Assembly: GCF_902506655.1 (NCBI RefSeq) | Contig: NZ_LR734808.1 | Coordinates: forward strand, 868,001-932,000 | DNA: 64,000 nucleotides | Source: Marinoscillum sp. 108 | GTDB lineage: Bacteria > Bacteroidota > Bacteroidia > Cytophagales > Cyclobacteriaceae | Direction: 5' to 3' | Shown here: positions 18,858 through 27,971 of the stretch, one piece after another | How positions within the stretch are numbered: position 1 is the stretch's first letter | How the letters are laid out: each line of letters starts with the position of its first letter | Position numbers and translations under genes: made by a program | The notes under the pieces: generated by a model | Seen by the model: the letters and a program-made list of their open reading frames with translations, nothing else | The model's database searches: none | What the model was told of the DNA's origin: nothing

Positions 18858-19424
18858 ATGAAAGCATCTTGGGGATACTCTTCTGAAATCGATTGGCTTG
18901 ATCCGGGTGATCCGATGAGAGCCACCATTCGTCAACAGCTGGGAGGACTTCTGCACGGTCACGTGCCCCATGAGAACCTACATGCTCAGCGTGATAGTGC
19001 ATTGGGTAATTTGGTTGCCCGTCAACTTGACCTTATTTACACGCCCGAGCCCTCAAGTCACGAGGTTTGCTTTGCTGAAAGTGCAGAAGTCCGTCCCGAA
19101 TTCAGGTCGACATTTCACAGTAATCATTTGATAGAATACTGCTATGCGATGGTGTTTAGCAGTGTTTTCAGAAAGAGGTTCAAGGATTTCCCCAATGAGG
19201 GTTTTTTGATCCCTGCACCCCCCGATGCCTCTTTCTTTTGGAGGATGATTCGAATAGGTAATGAATTGAGGCTTTTACATCTTCAGGAAAATATAGACAC
19301 ATCTCTGGAGCATCAAGGTTCGGTGATGGGCTCCAAAGAGCTCTCTATTGATGTTGAGTTACTTGATGCTATGGAAAGGACAAAAACTTTGAGAAGGGAA
19401 ATAGATGTGATCTGTGAGGGATAA
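18858..19424 (+). CDS. Protein resembling the C-terminal part of type ISP restriction-modification enzymes
   Basis: 188 residues, no signal or membrane segment. The stretch HLIEYCYAMVFSSVFRKRF followed by FPNEGFLIPAPPDASFFW and RIGNELRLLHL recalls the conserved block near the C-terminus of type ISP/type IIG-like DNA methyltransferase-nucleases, where a Y-hydrophobic-A-hydrophobic-H/F-S-x-x-[FY]-R segment precedes a helix ending in L-x-x-LHLL. No helicase, methyltransferase (NPPY) or nuclease motifs accompany it. It could be a free-standing protein built on that domain or a relic. It follows smc by 33 bases with its own promoter-like box. The family assignment is by memory of the motif and needs a profile search. 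Confidence 0.5.
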   Translation: MKASWGYSSEIDWLDPGDPMRATIRQQLGGLLHGHVPHENLHAQRDSALGNLVARQLDLIYTPEPSSHEVCFAESAEVRPEFRSTFHSNHLIEYCYAMVFSSVFRKRFKDFPNEGFLIPAPPDASFFWRMIRIGNELRLLHLQENIDTSLEHQGSVMGSKELSIDVELLDAMERTKTLRREIDVICEG

Positions 19425-19533
19425 GAAGGATTTTGGTGGAAATATTCTGTCATTCACTTCAACCAAATATCAAAAATGTCGTTATTGCATTCGCCCGGAA
19501 AATGACGGGACCTTGAACTTTAAAAACACGACC

Positions 19534-19638
19534 ATGTCCAAATCTCAAGACGCCAAGAAGAGCGTAAAAAAGGAACCGGCCAAAACTCCAAAAGAGAAGA
19601 AAGCTGAGAAGCGAGAAAAGAAAGCCAAAAAAGGCTAA
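19534..19638 (+). CDS. Small lysine-rich basic protein
   Basis: 34 residues from ATG 19534: an SKSQDAKKSV start, then a lysine/glutamate/alanine tail (KEPAKTPKEKKAEK). The longer frame from 19414 overlaps the previous gene and looks non-coding before this ATG. Small KKEPAKT-type proteins of this kind recur in Bacteroidota genomes; I cannot give a function, though nucleic acid or ribosome association is plausible from the charge. It has its own terminator and is surrounded by RNA-handling genes. Confidence 0.55.
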   Translation: MSKSQDAKKSVKKEPAKTPKEKKAEKREKKAKKG

Positions 19639-19655
19639 TTCAGCATTTATAAATG

Positions 19656-19686
19656 AGCCGCTCCATTTCATGGAGCGGTTTTTTTA
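19656..19686 (+). terminator. Rho-independent terminator of the small lysine-rich gene
   Basis: CCGCTCCAT (19658-19666) pairs perfectly with ATGGAGCGG (19670-19678) around a three-base loop and is followed by seven T. It abuts the stop codon of the convergent helicase gene. Confidence 0.85.
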
Positions 19687-20925
19687 TCGTTTGTTTTTCT
19701 TCTTTTTCTTCCGGTTCTGCTCAAATGCCTCAGCTTCTCTGATGAGGGATTGCACATCGTAAGCGTTTTCCTTCGAAAAATCCATCGTGTTTTGATACTC
19801 CCCTTTGGTAATCTCAATCCGTTGGATCGGTTTGCCAAGGTTCTCTTCGATTTCCTTCAGCAAGGCTTTCTCCTCTGCACTACAAAAGGAAATGGCTTGT
19901 CCCTTTTGGGTACCACGTCCGGTTCGCCCTACTCTGTGTACGTAGTTTTCAGATGACTCAGGGAGATCATAGTTTACCACAAACTCCACATTAGGAATAT
20001 CAATACCCCTGGCAGAGATATCCGTGGCGAGCAGCACCTTTAGTTCTCCACTTCGAAACTTTTTCATGGTCTGATCCCGCTCCTTTTGCTCTTTATCACT
20101 GTGAATGGTGTCCGACTCCAACCCCACTCGTTCCAGGGCTTTCTTTACGCGCTCTGCACGCACTTTGGTTCGCACAAAAACCAGCATTTTACTCTCAGGA
20201 TGGTTATTGATAAACCCCTCCAGAAAGAAGCGCTTGTCGTCCATTTCAATAAAACCTACAGCATGCTCAATGTTCTTCGCTACAGGGTCTTTAGGGGAGA
20301 CTTGTATGCGTATGGCATTGGTTACCAATGAATAGGCCAATTTCTTGATCTCAGGATTGATAGTCGCCGAGAAAAACAACGTCTGTCGTTTCTTTGGCAG
20401 ATGCTTCATGAGGTCTCGTATGTCTTTGATAAAGCCCAGATCAAGCATATGATCGGCTTCATCCAGGATCAATGTGTCCACATCTTTGAGCACCAACGCT
20501 CCCTGACTCACCAGGTCGAACATCCTGCCCGGAGTGGCCACGACCACATCTACCCCTTTGCCCAGTTTGGCTATTTGGGGCTCCTGCTCTACTCCTCCAT
20601 GGACACAAAGTGTTTTTACCTTCGTGAATTTGCCTAAAGTATCAAAGGCACTCGTGATCTGAAGTGCAAGCTCATGAGTAGGTGCCATGACGAGACAACT
20701 CACCCGCTCAGAACGTTTGCTGGACTTGCGCTCGTCAATCATGCTGATGACCGGTATGGCAAATGCAGCGGTCTTACCAGTTCCCGTCTGGGCGATGGCC
20801 AGTACGTCCTCTCCTTTCAGCACCGCGGGAATGGTCCTGAACTGAATATCAGTGGGTTTTTTATAACCGAGCTCCTTTATACTTCTTTTGAGTGCATCCC
20901 CGATGCGGTAGTCTTCAAACTTCAT
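19684..20925 (-). CDS. DEAD-box RNA helicase, RhlE-like
   Basis: 413 residues: the two RecA-like lobes of an ATP-dependent RNA helicase plus a short basic tail (RKKKKKNKR). Motifs in order: Q motif around KPTDIQ, Walker A AQTGTGKT at 45-52, PTHELALQ (Ia), VATPGRM, DEAD at 155-158, SAT at 186-188, LVFVRTK, ATDISARGIDIPNV and HRVGRTGR. Such enzymes unwind short RNA duplexes during ribosome assembly or mRNA turnover, particularly at low temperature. Note PTHELAL where most relatives have PTRELA. A promoter-like TATCTTTG lies 16-24 bases upstream. Confidence 0.94.
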   Translation of the reverse strand: MKFEDYRIGDALKRSIKELGYKKPTDIQFRTIPAVLKGEDVLAIAQTGTGKTAAFAIPVISMIDERKSSKRSERVSCLVMAPTHELALQITSAFDTLGKFTKVKTLCVHGGVEQEPQIAKLGKGVDVVVATPGRMFDLVSQGALVLKDVDTLILDEADHMLDLGFIKDIRDLMKHLPKKRQTLFFSATINPEIKKLAYSLVTNAIRIQVSPKDPVAKNIEHAVGFIEMDDKRFFLEGFINNHPESKMLVFVRTKVRAERVKKALERVGLESDTIHSDKEQKERDQTMKKFRSGELKVLLATDISARGIDIPNVEFVVNYDLPESSENYVHRVGRTGRGTQKGQAISFCSAEEKALLKEIEENLGKPIQRIEITKGEYQNTMDFSKENAYDVQSLIREAEAFEQNRKKKKKNKR

Positions 20926-20941
20926 ATCAATGTGAAAGCTG

Positions 20942-20949
20942 CAAAGATA
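20942..20949 (-). promoter_or_regulatory. -7 promoter element of the RhlE-like helicase gene
   Basis: On the minus strand this reads TATCTTTG, an exact TAnnTTTG match followed by GCAG, 17 bases before the ATG. The same TATCTTTGCA word precedes the csp gene and the lysine-rich gene at 24859-25101. Confidence 0.6.
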
Positions 20950-21201
20950 GGGTGTTTTATAGTTCAGGGCTGTATTTTCATACTATACAAGGGAGATGGT
21001 TTGCGCTTTGTGCAAATTCATTGCTAAAGTGAATTTGGGACTTGCGTGATGTGTTTTGCGTAATCAAAAACTAAAGTCATCATCACTCAGATTCTATACT
21101 TGCTGAAGGTCACCTGAGAATGATATAATATTTACCAGCGTAACCCACAAACTAAGCTGGCTAAAGCCTACATTCGTACCAAACCACTACGCACCTTACT
21201 T

Positions 21202-22098
21202 ATGCCAGTTACTACCCTCATTATCATTGGTGCCGTATTGGCAGGATTTTGGTTCTTTACTTTCATCTTCCCCATCAGTCTTTGGATAAGTGCTATTTTC
21301 TCAGGAGTTCAGGTCAATCTCCTGGATCTGGTATTTATGCGCTTCCGAAAAGTACCCCCGGCACTGATTGTGAAATCACTGATCCTGGCCACCAAGGCAG
21401 GTATTAAGGATGTGGATACAGCCAAACTTGAAACGCACTTTCTGGCCCATGGCAATCTCATGAAAGTAATTAAAGCGCTAATTGTCGCTGATAAAGCCAA
21501 TCTCAATATGAACTTCCAGCAAGCCACGGCCATTGATTTGGCAGGCAGAGATGTGCTGGAGGCTGTGCAGGTATCGGTAACACCTTATATTATCGTAGTA
21601 CCAGCTATCACGGGAGTTTCTGTGGATGGTATCCAGTTGATTGCGGAGGCCCGGGTGACCGTGCGCACCAATCTTCAGCAATTGGTGGGTGGTGCTGGTG
21701 AAGAAACCATACAGGCTAGAGTGGGCCAGGGAATCATCTCTCGTATTGGTGAAGCCACCAACTACATGGAAGTATTGGAGAAGCCGGAGGAAATCTCCAA
21801 AAGAGTGCTGGCCAATGGACTGGATGCTGGCACCGCATTCGAGATACTTTCCATTGACATTGCAGATATTAACATTGGGAGAAATATCGGAGCCATCCTC
21901 CAGATAGATCAGGCACAGGCAGATTTGGTCATTGCCAATGCCAAGGCCGAAGAGAGAAGAGCTATGGCTGTGGCACTCGAGCATGAGATGCTCGCCAAAA
22001 TACAAGAAGCCCGTGCCCTGGTAATAGAAGCTGAGTCTGAAATACCTTCAGCTCTGTCAGAAGCTTACCGAAAGGGGAATTTCTATCAATCTAATTGA
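21202..22098 (+). CDS. floA: Flotillin-like protein FloA
   Basis: 298 residues, slightly shorter than the usual 320-335. An N-terminal hairpin membrane segment (about 5-35) precedes a flotillin-type SPFH domain and a C-terminal coiled coil. Characteristic family stretches include [58 protein letters not shown] and [17 protein letters not shown]. The C-terminal [13 protein letters not shown] repeat-like helix is also typical. FloA marks lipid-raft-like functional membrane microdomains and helps assemble membrane complexes; it is often preceded by a NfeD-type gene, which is absent here. Confidence 0.94.
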   Translation: MPVTTLIIIGAVLAGFWFFTFIFPISLWISAIFSGVQVNLLDLVFMRFRKVPPALIVKSLILATKAGIKDVDTAKLETHFLAHGNLMKVIKALIVADKANLNMNFQQATAIDLAGRDVLEAVQVSVTPYIIVVPAITGVSVDGIQLIAEARVTVRTNLQQLVGGAGEETIQARVGQGIISRIGEATNYMEVLEKPEEISKRVLANGLDAGTAFEILSIDIADINIGRNIGAILQIDQAQADLVIANAKAEERRAMAVALEHEMLAKIQEARALVIEAESEIPSALSEAYRKGNFYQSN

Positions 22099-22554
22099 TC
22101 AAAGGGACTAGCATTATCGATCAAGCAATATTAGTTTGGGGTAACTCTATATAGTTATATTCTGTCAAGCCGATTCATGGACTGTGAATTTAGAAAAGTA
22201 GGAACGTTCAGGCGGCGGGGCATCCAAGCCTTGCCGGGCCGGGACAAGTGTGAATCATTTTGACTCCAATGAAATTTCTAATAAAGGCTCAAATACGATG
22301 AGTCAAAATGATTTTTTGTGTGCGACCGGCTAGGTTGGTGCCATTTTGCGGGATCACCAATTGTTTTCTTTGCCTACGCGGCCCGGGGCAAGCAAAGAAA
22401 ATGAAGGTAAGTGGTCAATCAACTAGATTGAGGGATGTAAGGTATCAGGTAACTACGTCACCATCCATCTTTAATGCAATCTCCCCACAGGAATTCCGCT
22501 TGATCCATATTTCCCCGTGATCCCAAAACCCGGGCTAAAAAATAAGGCACAAAA
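22099..22554. other. Intergenic region with nested inverted repeats, probable decayed repeat element
   Basis: About 456 bases with no credible gene. It contains a 14-base perfect inverted repeat at 22253-22266/22300-22313, and GC-rich flanks with CTTGCCGGGCCGGGACAAG (22237-22248 region) and TTTTCTTTGC...GCAAAGAAAA (about 22364-22400). GC-rich patches inside an AT-rich spacer suggest an inserted repetitive element rather than floA or csp regulation. Confidence 0.45.
22253..22313. repeat. 14-base inverted repeat
   Basis: AATCATTTTGACTC at 22253-22266 is the exact reverse complement of 22300-22313; the spacer is 33 bases. The right arm runs into six T, so it could also form a weak hairpin. It does not sit next to a gene end, which argues for a repeat element. 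Confidence 0.6.
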
Positions 22555-22582
22555 AAAGCCATTGATTACTCAATGGCTTTCA
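22553..22582 (-). terminator. Rho-independent terminator of the csp gene
   Basis: AAAGCCATTGA (22555-22565) pairs with TCAATGGCTTT (22570-22580) around TTAC; the adjacent A-run becomes a U-run in the minus-strand transcript. It lies 25 bases after the csp stop codon. Confidence 0.88.
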
Positions 22583-22604
22583 TTTTTATGTATTGGGAGG
22601 AGAA

Positions 22605-22799
22605 TTAGTCAACCAACTCTACGTTGACTGCATTCATTCCTTTTCTTCCTTTTTCTACATCAAATTTTACTTTGTCATTCTCACGGATATCATCCACAAG
22701 GCCACTCTCGTGTACAAAGATGTCTTCACTTGAGTCATTTGGTTTAATAAAACCAAAACCTTTGGAGTTATTAAAGAATTTTACTGTTCCTTCTTGCAT
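22605..22799 (-). CDS. CspA-type cold shock protein
   Basis: 64 residues forming a single cold-shock domain. RNA-binding motifs RNP1 (KGFGFI, residues 13-18) and RNP2 (DIFVH, 26-30) are intact, as is the opening EGTVKFFN. It binds single-stranded RNA/DNA and melts secondary structure, acting as an RNA chaperone. The gene has its own promoter box, a roughly 135-base leader that starts with a hairpin, and a strong terminator. Confidence 0.96.
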   Translation of the reverse strand: MQEGTVKFFNNSKGFGFIKPNDSSEDIFVHESGLVDDIRENDKVKFDVEKGRKGMNAVNVELVD

Positions 22800-22935
22800 T
22801 GTACTAGATTATTATTAATTGTATTGTTTCTTTTTTGAATGCTCAATTATTCGAAAATGAGCGATAAGGAAGGTGTAAGGATCAAATATTGAATCGTGTG
22901 GGATTGAATACGTAAAGTTTTACTCCTGCTTTACG
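22800..22935 (-). promoter_or_regulatory. Long 5' leader of csp with a hairpin at its 5' end
   Basis: From the promoter-like box at 22939-22946 to the csp ATG there are about 135 bases. CGTAAAG (22911-22917) and CTTTACG (22929-22935) form a seven-base hairpin exactly where the transcript should begin. Long structured leaders are known to control cspA-family mRNAs in other bacteria; the role here is inferred. Confidence 0.5.
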
Positions 22936-22938
22936 ATG

Positions 22939-22946
22939 CAAAGATA
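22939..22946 (-). promoter_or_regulatory. -7 promoter element of csp
   Basis: Minus-strand TATCTTTG, exact TAnnTTTG match, followed by CA as at 20942 and 25306. Confidence 0.55.
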
Positions 22947-23122
22947 TAGTTTAATTTATTAGAAGCCACCCTTTATTTCAAAACATTCTGAAGTGCAAGG
23001 AATCCAACTCACTGCCGCAGTATGGTGAAAAGGGCCCATTTCCCGCCCAAACGGCAAAAATGAAGCCTCTCGCCTCTCCTAGAGTCTGCCTAAATTAATT
23101 TCAGGAATACCGCTAATTTTAG

Positions 23123-24775
<1,653 letters not shown>

Positions 24776-24800
24776 TTTAGAGCTCTGAAGGAGTTTAGAT

Positions 24801-24840
24801 AAAAAAAAGCCATTCTAACAATGTTAGAATGGCCTTTTTT
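24801..24840. terminator. Bidirectional terminator between ABC-F and the lysine-rich gene
   Basis: Stem GCCATTCTAAC (24809-24819) with GTTAGAATGGC (24823-24833), preceded by eight A and followed by six or more T, so it can end transcripts arriving from either side. Confidence 0.9.
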
Positions 24841-24858
24841 GTGAGTGGACGTAACCAA

Positions 24859-25101
24859 TTAGTTCTCCTCCTTTTTCTCATCTTTCTTATCGTCTTTCTT
24901 TTTGTCTTTGGCTTTCGGTGGCTCTGGTGGCTCGTCACTGAAGTTGCCAAACTCATCTACATAGACAATCATATCATCCAAAGTTCCCCCCTTGTCATTG
25001 TTTTCCTGACGCTCCTTTTTCTTCTCTTGCTTTTCCTTCTTCTTCTGGAGCTTCTTCTTCTCCTTCTGTTTTTTGATAAAGCTATTTTGTGATCTTGCCA
25101 T
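24859..25101 (-). CDS. Lysine-rich protein resembling the N-terminal extension of Bacteroidota cold-shock-domain proteins
   Basis: 80 residues: SQNSFIKKQKEKKK start, a long Lys/Glu/Gln helix, then DDMIVYVDEFGNFSDEPPEPP and another charged tail. From memory, many Bacteroidota cold-shock-domain proteins begin with just such a basic helix and a YVDEFGN-x-x-[DE]-x-PP segment before the RNA-binding fold; here the protein ends before any cold-shock domain. A 64-residue stand-alone domain is encoded 2 kb away. The gene has a TATCTTTG promoter box and a 200-base leader with two hairpins. Function unknown; RNA or ribosome binding is inferred from charge and context. Confidence 0.75.
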   Translation of the reverse strand: MARSQNSFIKKQKEKKKLQKKKEKQEKKKERQENNDKGGTLDDMIVYVDEFGNFSDEPPEPPKAKDKKKDDKKDEKKEEN

Positions 25102-25301
25102 AATTGTAGAAATATTAAATGTAAAACATGCTGCCCTATCCCTTCCCGGATGTGCCGGGTAAGTCCAGCATTCAGGCTTATTAAAATAAAGGGCTCATGG
25201 GTACTTTAGAAGAAAGGTATTAAGTTGTTGCTAATCAACTTTTTATGAGCCCAACTGAATGAAAGCGATGATACCACAACATAAAATGTTGCCGCTTTCA
25301 T
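25102..25301 (-). promoter_or_regulatory. Structured ~200-base 5' leader RNA
   Basis: Two hairpins are stacked between the promoter box and the ATG. The first spans 25259-25301: ATGAAAGCG with CGCTTTCAT, enclosing CAACAT (25277-25282) with ATGTTG (25286-25291). The second spans 25191-25252: GGGCTCAT with ATGAGCCC, enclosing AAGTTG (25222-25227) with CAACTT (25236-25241). The first begins at the predicted transcription start. Probably a post-transcriptional, perhaps temperature-responsive, control region; inference. Confidence 0.5.
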
Positions 25302-25305
25302 ACTG

Positions 25306-25313
25306 CAAAGATA
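25306..25313 (-). promoter_or_regulatory. -7 promoter element of the lysine-rich gene
   Basis: Minus-strand TATCTTTG followed by GCAG, exact match to TAnnTTTG, about 205 bases upstream of the ATG and directly ahead of the two leader hairpins. Confidence 0.55.
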
Positions 25314-25400
25314 AACTTTTTCCGATGGTTTCGTGAGTCGTTCTACCCACAGAGTTTTCACCTCAGGGTCAACTGATTGATTTACTCAGGGTTAGGGCAT

Positions 25401-25438
25401 AAAAAAGCGTTCCCGACTTCTTGCCGGGAACGCCTTTT
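25401..25438 (-). terminator. Rho-independent terminator of the DeaD-like helicase gene
   Basis: GCGTTCCCG (25407-25415) pairs with CGGGAACGC (25425-25433); six A on the left give the U-run in the minus-strand RNA. Confidence 0.88.
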
Positions 25439-25450
25439 CGCCATAGACTT

Positions 25451-27169
25451 TTATCTTCTTCTGCTTGATCTTCTTCCGAAATCCTTCTTTGGTCTGGCAG
25501 AACGGCGTCCGCCACCTCCACCACCCGATCCGTAACTCTTCTTGGGCCCGGATGGTCGTTTGGACCTCAGGCCACCATCATCATCCCTATTGACACGAAT
25601 GCTTCGACCTTCAATCTCCACACCTTCAAACTTCAGATTCATTCCCTTATCATGTCCACTGTCCACGTCGAAGTAGGCACAGTTTTTCTGCAACGACAAC
25701 TCACCGAAGTACTTCCTATCCACCCCGGATACATCAGACAAAAAGTGAATAATATCTGCATTGGTCATACCATCGATACTCCCAATATTCACAAAATAAC
25801 GGTGGAACTTGCTCTTATCACGCTGGTCAGGAGGTCCGCCTGCGGATTCATTGAGGTTGTTGCTATCACCACTCTGGCTCATAATGTGATCCAGCTGGGT
25901 GGTAATCAAACGCTTCAGGAGATCTTCTTTACTCAGGTCTGCAAAGCGACCTTGCATGTCCTGCAGGATGGCTTCTGCCTGATCATCTACTTTGGTGTTG
26001 ATAATGAAATTGGCCCAGTTGTGAATTCTATTGGACTTAAGTGCTTCAAGTGTGGGCACTTCGATTCGCTCAAATTTAACTTTGATCTTCCTTTCAAGCT
26101 CTTCTATTCTCCTGCCCTCTCTTGGATTGATAAAAGCTAAGGAAATACCCTTCTTCCCAGCTCTACCGGTACGCCCACTTCGGTGCGTATAGCTTTCCAG
26201 CTGGTCCGGCAGGGTGTGATGAAGCACATGAGTCAGGTCATTGACATCAATCCCTCTGGCCGCTACATCCGTAGCGATGAGTAGCTGCATCGAGCGGGTT
26301 TTGAATCGCTTCATCACCGCATCTCGCTGCGCCTGAGACAAATCGCCATGAAGCGCTTCCACACCATATCCTATGGCACTCAGGTCATCGGCAATTTCCT
26401 GTGTTTCTCGCTTGGTTCTGCAAAACATGATTCCCCTCATTTCAGGCTGCATGTCCAGAAAACGTCGCAATGCAGGTATTTTATTACCTGTTTTGGTGGT
26501 CACATACTGATGAGTGATGTCCTTGTTACTTTTCTCTTCACTATTCACTGAAACTTCCAGTGGACTATCCATGTATTTCTTAACAATACGTCGGATCTCG
26601 GCAGGCATGGTAGCTGAAAACAGCCAGGTGACCCTTTCGTCAAGTGTATGAGATAAAATAGTGTCTATATCTTCCTTGAAGCCCATATTGAGCATCTCGT
26701 CAGCTTCGTCCAGCACCACATACCTGACACTGTCAAGGTTGACGGCTTTACGTTTAATCAAATCGATCAGGCGGCCAGGTGTGGCTACGACGATCTGAGT
26801 TGGTTTTCTGAGTGCTTTTATCTGATTCATGATAGCAGCTCCTCCATACACCACCTCTATGTTGATGGCTTTGTTATTTCTGGAAAAATCCATGAGTTGC
26901 TTACCAGTTTGCTGGCCCAGCTCTCTGGTAGGCGCCATGATCAATGCTTGTGTGGCTTTATTGTTTTCATCGATCAGGTCGATCAATGGTAAACCGAAAG
27001 CTGCAGTTTTACCCGTACCTGTCTGTGCCAATCCGATAAAATCGGTTGGGTTTTGGGTAAGGAGCATCGGAATGGCTTTTTCCTGGATAGGTGTTGGGTT
27101 CTCAAACCCAAGTTGATCAAGGACTTCAATAATTGATGCTGAAAGTCCTAGTTTGCTGAAATTATTCAA
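25451..27169 (-). CDS. DEAD-box RNA helicase with DbpA-type RNA-binding domain and RGG-like tail
   Basis: 572 residues. Helicase core about 1-370 with the Q motif (PTPIQEK), Walker A AQTGTGKT at 48-55, PTRELGQQ, DEADEML, SAT, ATDVAARGIDV and HRSGRTGRAG. Residues about 455-530 form a DbpA/CsdA-type RRM (RYFVNIGSIDGM, VEIEGRSIRVNRDDD). The tail is Gly/Arg/Ser/Lys-rich (GSGGGGGGRRSARPKKD), suited to non-specific RNA binding. This is the DeaD/CsdA architecture: ribosome assembly and mRNA decay, often cold-induced. Lies upstream of the cold-shock-type leader gene on the same strand but has its own terminator. Confidence 0.94.
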   Translation of the reverse strand: MNNFSKLGLSASIIEVLDQLGFENPTPIQEKAIPMLLTQNPTDFIGLAQTGTGKTAAFGLPLIDLIDENNKATQALIMAPTRELGQQTGKQLMDFSRNNKAINIEVVYGGAAIMNQIKALRKPTQIVVATPGRLIDLIKRKAVNLDSVRYVVLDEADEMLNMGFKEDIDTILSHTLDERVTWLFSATMPAEIRRIVKKYMDSPLEVSVNSEEKSNKDITHQYVTTKTGNKIPALRRFLDMQPEMRGIMFCRTKRETQEIADDLSAIGYGVEALHGDLSQAQRDAVMKRFKTRSMQLLIATDVAARGIDVNDLTHVLHHTLPDQLESYTHRSGRTGRAGKKGISLAFINPREGRRIEELERKIKVKFERIEVPTLEALKSNRIHNWANFIINTKVDDQAEAILQDMQGRFADLSKEDLLKRLITTQLDHIMSQSGDSNNLNESAGGPPDQRDKSKFHRYFVNIGSIDGMTNADIIHFLSDVSGVDRKYFGELSLQKNCAYFDVDSGHDKGMNLKFEGVEIEGRSIRVNRDDDGGLRSKRPSGPKKSYGSGGGGGGRRSARPKKDFGRRSSRRR

Positions 27170-27191
27170 AAATATTGTGTTAAATGAGGCA

Positions 27192-27199
27192 CAAAGGTA
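27192..27199 (-). promoter_or_regulatory. -7 promoter element of the DeaD-like helicase gene
   Basis: Minus-strand TACCTTTG, an exact TAnnTTTG match, 22 bases before the ATG at 27169. Confidence 0.55.
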
Positions 27200-27213
27200 G
27201 CCAGAACCAGCGT

Positions 27214-27241
27214 ATAAGTTGGGTTATTCAATTATTTAGTT
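27214..27241 (+). repeat. 28-base direct repeat, copy 1
   Basis: Identical to 27972-27999; the unit starts ATAAGTTGGGTTATT and ends TTATTTAGTT. Similarity decays over the following 15 bases (AATC..C.AAGGA shared). It lies 85 bases before the lipoprotein ATG, while copy 2 lies 95 bases before the next gene. Confidence 0.85.
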
Positions 27242-27325
27242 TAAATCGCCAAGGAGTTGAGCGCTTTTTCACCGGTTCTGTCATAATATGACATGCCTTT
27301 CACCGTTAAGGAAAAAAGCATCAAC

Positions 27326-27955
27326 ATGAAATCCCTCCTAACTCTTTCCCTGTTTTGTATTCTGATCGCGGCATGCACCCATGATACTGTTTCGCCTACC
27401 CTGGAAGCGGATCAGGAATTAGCCTCTAACTACACTCATATGGAAGTGGGCAATTTTTGGGTATATGACTGGTATGAAATTGATCCGGAAGGAAACAGCG
27501 CATTTTACTCCAGAGACACCCTCTTGGTCACTGGGAGTGTAAAAGTAGATGGTCATACTGCTATCGAGCTCACAGGTCAGCGGCTGGGTCTTGATTTCGA
27601 TGTTATCCTCTTTGATTCAGCTCAATCGGTATATACTTATCCAGACCGCTTTCTTTATTTTACTCTGGACAGCACAACTCACCATGGAGTAATAGGCCCC
27701 AGCGATTCTCCTCTCTTTACCACTTTTTATTACCTGGAAAAAGCCCCCCTGGAAGTCACAGTACCTGCCGGAACATTTGAATGTCTGAACTTTCAGGGTA
27801 AATATGTACCCCAGAATAAGAATTACCCCTATTCCACTCGATATAATGACAACCTCTTTGCTTATAAAATTGGAATGGTGAAGATGACTACTTCTTACGC
27901 GAACTCACCCAACACACTGGAAGGAAGACTGATTACCTATGGAATGATCAACTAA
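27326..27955 (+). CDS. Lipoprotein of unknown function
   Basis: 209 residues from ATG 27326; the frame continues upstream to 27293 but the signal peptide begins at this Met. The lipobox LIAAC places the lipidated cysteine near residue 17. The mature part is beta-rich with YTHMEVGNFWVYDWYEID near its start and VTVPAGTFECLNFQGKYV near its end, a pattern I recognise from Bacteroidota lipoproteins carrying a single beta-sandwich-like domain, without a known role. Flanked by the two copies of a 28-base direct repeat. Confidence 0.72.
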   Translation: MKSLLTLSLFCILIAACTHDTVSPTLEADQELASNYTHMEVGNFWVYDWYEIDPEGNSAFYSRDTLLVTGSVKVDGHTAIELTGQRLGLDFDVILFDSAQSVYTYPDRFLYFTLDSTTHHGVIGPSDSPLFTTFYYLEKAPLEVTVPAGTFECLNFQGKYVPQNKNYPYSTRYNDNLFAYKIGMVKMTTSYANSPNTLEGRLITYGMIN

Positions 27956-27971
27956 TAGCGATGACCTTGGC

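Noticed and set aside
22308-22520. 70-residue frame MIFCVRPARL... in the floA-csp spacer
   Set aside because: It spans the arms of inverted repeats, lacks a start context and has nonsense-like composition typical of repeat elements.
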